Made by a program: the position numbers and the translations under genes
DNA from: an uncultured Rhizobiaceae group bacterium
Lineage (GTDB): Bacteria > Pseudomonadota > Alphaproteobacteria > Rhizobiales > Rhizobiaceae
Direction of reading: 5' to 3'
DNA: 9,025 nucleotides
Assembly (NCBI GenBank): GCA_937951455.1
Contig: CALFBU010000135.1
Span: forward strand, 1-9,025
Notes under the pieces: model-generated
Told to the model about the DNA's origin: nothing
Database searches by the model: none
The model's input: only the letters and a program-made list of their open reading frames with translations
In this document: piece after piece, positions 7,159-9,025 of the stretch
Layout: each line of letters begins with the position of its first letter
Numbering within the stretch: position 1 is the stretch's first letter

Positions 7159-7178
7159 AAAAAGTGTAAATTTACCAC
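7159..7178 (-). terminator. Weak terminator-like hairpin after prmC
   Basis: Starting four bases past the prmC stop, the minus strand reads GTGG-TA-AATT-TA-CAC and then five T (7163-7159). The stem has about 5 bp with one bulged G and few GC pairs, so termination would be inefficient at best. It may let part of the transcription continue into the DUF4167 gene. Confidence 0.3.
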
Positions 7179-7182
7179 AATT

Positions 7183-8028
7183 TTAAGCGCCAAGCGTACC
7201 GACTATCACACGATTTATCTGATTTAAGTCTTTTATAACAGTAACATTGCCATATCCGTTAGCGGTAGCAATCCTTGAAACATCGTCTTCCTGACCCAAC
7301 CCAATTTCAACGCAAACTTTGCCTTCAGGCTTTAAAAATTTACTCGCATCCTTAAAAATAGCTCGATAAAAGTCCAAACCGTCCTTTCCACCGTCTAGAG
7401 CGGCAAGAGGATCAAAAGCTTGGACTTCTTTTTGCAATGTTTTGATTTCAACACTTGGAATGTAAGGAGGGTTTGAAACAATAAGATCATATTTGCCCGC
7501 AACACCAGCAAACAAGTCAGCTTCTAAAAATCTTATGCGTCCCAGCACATCATGCGCAAGTGCATTAGTGGTCGCAGTTTCCAAAGCATCCTTCGAGATA
7601 TCTGTTGCCGTGATTTCTACCTTTGGCAATTCAGCAGCCAAGCTAATTGCGATAGCACCAGACCCTGTACCTATTTCTAAAACGCTAGCAGGTTTTAATT
7701 CAACCACCGCCTCGACGAGTGTCTCCGTATCGGGCCGTGGAATTAAGGTCGCATCAGACAATAAAAACGCACGCCCATAAAATTCACGGTATCCTATAAT
7801 TCTGTGAACAGGTTCATGCGTTAAACGGCGCTCAACGAAATCAGCAAACTCGATGGATTGCTCAACACTGATGATATCATTTGATTTTGAGATAAGCTCT
7901 GCACTGGAAAAGCCCGTAATGTGCTGAACCAAGAGCTTTGCATCAAGCTCGGGCGTTTGAAAACCTGCTCCTGAAAACTGATGCGAAGCTTTTGCCAAAA
8001 GCTTGGAAAGCATTTCGGCTTTAGGCAT
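7183..8028 (-). CDS. prmC: Peptide chain release factor N5-glutamine methyltransferase PrmC (HemK)
   Basis: PrmC uses S-adenosylmethionine to methylate the glutamine of the GGQ motif in release factors RF1 and RF2, which speeds peptide release. The 281-residue product shows the N-terminal helical substrate-recognition domain (about 1-75), the family motifs IGYREFYGR (78-86) and LIPRPDTE (95-102), the SAM-binding glycine motif [12 protein letters not shown] (117-128), the acidic DIS (143-145), and the catalytic NPPY (186-189) that holds the target amide. I start at the ATG at 8028, not the in-frame TTG at 8046. GGAAG lies just upstream at good spacing, the length then fits the family, and the ATG overlaps the prfA stop by 8 bp, a layout typical of translational coupling. 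Its substrate is encoded directly upstream. No key residue is missing. Confidence 0.97.
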   Translation of the reverse strand: MPKAEMLSKLLAKASHQFSGAGFQTPELDAKLLVQHITGFSSAELISKSNDIISVEQSIEFADFVERRLTHEPVHRIIGYREFYGRAFLLSDATLIPRPDTETLVEAVVELKPASVLEIGTGSGAIAISLAAELPKVEITATDISKDALETATTNALAHDVLGRIRFLEADLFAGVAGKYDLIVSNPPYIPSVEIKTLQKEVQAFDPLAALDGGKDGLDFYRAIFKDASKFLKPEGKVCVEIGLGQEDDVSRIATANGYGNVTVIKDLNQINRVIVGTLGA

Positions 8029-9025
8029 CTTCTTCCATCGCCGCAAGCATGTTGGCCTGATGATCTGTCACAAGCGCATCAATCACTTCATCAAGCCCCT
8101 CACCCATAATCAAACGATCAAGCTTGTAAAGTGTTAAATTAATTCGGTGATCTGTCAAACGCCCTTGCGGAAAATTGTAAGTCCGAATTCGCTCCGATCT
8201 ATCGCCAGAACCGACTTGCCCTTTGCGAGAATCTGCGCGTTCTTGATCTGCTTTTTGGCGTTCTATATCGAACAATTTTGCCCGTAGTGCCTTCATCGCG
8301 AAAGCACGGTTTTGATGCTGTGACTTTTCCGAAGAAGTAACAACGACACCCGTTGGCAGGTGTGTAATACGAACCGCACTATCGGTCGTATTAACATGCT
8401 GCCCACCAGCACCGGAAGCACGCATCGTATCAATGCGCAAATCTTCATTGCGAATTTCAATATCGATGTCTTCTGCTTCTGGCAGAACCGCAACTGTTGC
8501 AGCGGAAGTATGCACACGACCACCCGACTCGGTATCAGGGACGCGCTGCACACGGTGAACACCAGATTCGAATTTCATGCGCGCAAATACGCCTCGACCC
8601 GTTATCGAAGCAATAATCTCTTTATAACCACCCACATCGCCTGCGCTTTCTGAAAGCACTTCAACCTTCCACCCTTTAAGTGAAGCATGACGCTCATACA
8701 TGCGGAACAAATCGCCGCCAAATAATGCTGCCTCTGAACCGCCTGTGCCGGCACGAATTTCAAGAATAGCACTTTTATCATCTGCTGCATCTTTGGGAAT
8801 AAGCAGAACTTTCAGCGCCTCTTCGCAATCCGCCATGACTTGTGCGGCTTCCTGCTTTTCCAACTCAGCCAATTCTTTCATCTCGGCATCGGTCTCAACG
8901 TCTTCAAGCATCTCAATCGCGCCTTCAAGGTTTGATTGAGCTTCCATGAACTCGCGGATTTTACCAACTACAGGCTCAAGCTCTGAGTGTTCTGATGCAA
9001 GCTTTACATATTGCTCGGGATCTGG
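8021..9025 (-). CDS. prfA: Peptide chain release factor 1 (RF1), 5' end beyond the window
   Basis: RF1 reads UAA and UAG stop codons and triggers hydrolysis of the finished peptide on the ribosome. The frame stays open to the right edge, giving 334 residues. Compared with E. coli RF1 about 25 N-terminal residues are missing, so the internal ATG at 8947 is not the start. Visible in order are the coiled N-terminal domain (fragment residues 1-80), domain 2 with [16 protein letters not shown] (87-102), the tripeptide anticodon PDT (163-165, matching PxT of RF1 rather than SPF of RF2), the catalytic GGQ (207-209) and the C-terminal segment with [12 protein letters not shown] (284-295). The frame is uninterrupted, without the RF2-type programmed frameshift. 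It overlaps prmC, whose product methylates this GGQ glutamine. Its promoter lies outside the window. Confidence 0.98.
   Translation of the reverse strand, partial: PDPEQYVKLASEHSELEPVVGKIREFMEAQSNLEGAIEMLEDVETDAEMKELAELEKQEAAQVMADCEEALKVLLIPKDAADDKSAILEIRAGTGGSEAALFGGDLFRMYERHASLKGWKVEVLSESAGDVGGYKEIIASITGRGVFARMKFESGVHRVQRVPDTESGGRVHTSAATVAVLPEAEDIDIEIRNEDLRIDTMRASGAGGQHVNTTDSAVRITHLPTGVVVTSSEKSQHQNRAFAMKALRAKLFDIERQKADQERADSRKGQVGSGDRSERIRTYNFPQGRLTDHRINLTLYKLDRLIMGEGLDEVIDALVTDHQANMLAAMEEDA

Larger units (their letters stand above)
6922..7182 (-). other. Intergenic region between prmC and the DUF4167 gene
   Basis: These 261 bases hold no convincing gene. A perfect inverted repeat, CCTGT-AA-ACAGG (6948-6959), lies 27 bp upstream of the DUF4167 start and could be an operator. 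On the minus strand TTTACA, a 16-17-bp spacer and GTATAG/AGTATA run almost into the start codon, which would give a nearly leaderless mRNA; this is weak. A weak terminator-like structure follows prmC. Its length suggests the DUF4167 gene may have its own promoter, but I cannot place one securely. Confidence 0.4.

Noticed and set aside
8029..8046. TTG start at 8046 for prmC
   Set aside because: It adds six residues (TTG-encoded start, then RRWKK) that do not look like a PrmC N-terminus. The ATG at 8028 has a better ribosome-binding site and the expected family length.
8021..8947. prfA starting at the ATG at 8947
   Set aside because: The frame continues upstream to the window edge with typical RF1 N-terminal sequence (for example [17 protein letters not shown]), so this methionine is internal and the gene is cut by the window.

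Overview
This window looks like a conserved chromosomal housekeeping region of an alphaproteobacterium, most likely in the Rhizobiales (Hyphomicrobiales). Three things support this: the 5' part of a 16S rRNA gene of alphaproteobacterial type; the gene order prfA - prmC - DUF4167 gene - clpB, with DUF4167 being an alphaproteobacterial family; and a large membrane-anchored M23 peptidase next to clpB, which resembles the rhizobial polar-growth peptidases. The base composition is fairly AT-rich for that order, judged by eye. Genus cannot be assigned from this window alone.

Layout. Positions 1-333 are the first third of a 16S rRNA gene on the minus strand, cut by the left edge. Its long leader (334 to about 791) carries a boxB/boxA-like antitermination site and several hairpins. 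It starts from a strong promoter with consensus -35, 17-bp spacing and an A/T-tract upstream element (798-870). Divergent from the rRNA operon, 1073-3049 (+) encodes a bitopic M23 endopeptidase. It converges, with a 15-bp gap, on a minus-strand run of five genes. In transcription order these are prfA (5' end beyond the right edge), prmC, a DUF4167 gene, clpB and a small MmcQ/YjbR-family gene.

How the genes work together. PrfA is the stop-codon release factor, and PrmC methylates the glutamine of its GGQ motif; the two genes overlap by 8 bp and are probably translationally coupled. The DUF4167 protein has a basic RG-rich N-terminus, a conserved helical block and an acidic tail; its function is unknown. 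A strong intrinsic terminator separates it from clpB, the heat-shock disaggregase gene. clpB has its own plausible RpoH-type promoter and a leader with the pairing order of a pseudoknot. A perfect hairpin spans the clpB stop codon just before the MmcQ-family gene.

No mobile element, CRISPR array, tRNA, phage gene, toxin-antitoxin pair or defence system is visible, and no gene looks broken. I found no new multi-gene system. The points most worth a second look are RNA-level: the clpB leader, the hairpin at the clpB stop and the folded rRNA leader. The DUF4167 protein and the M23 peptidase are also worth following up.
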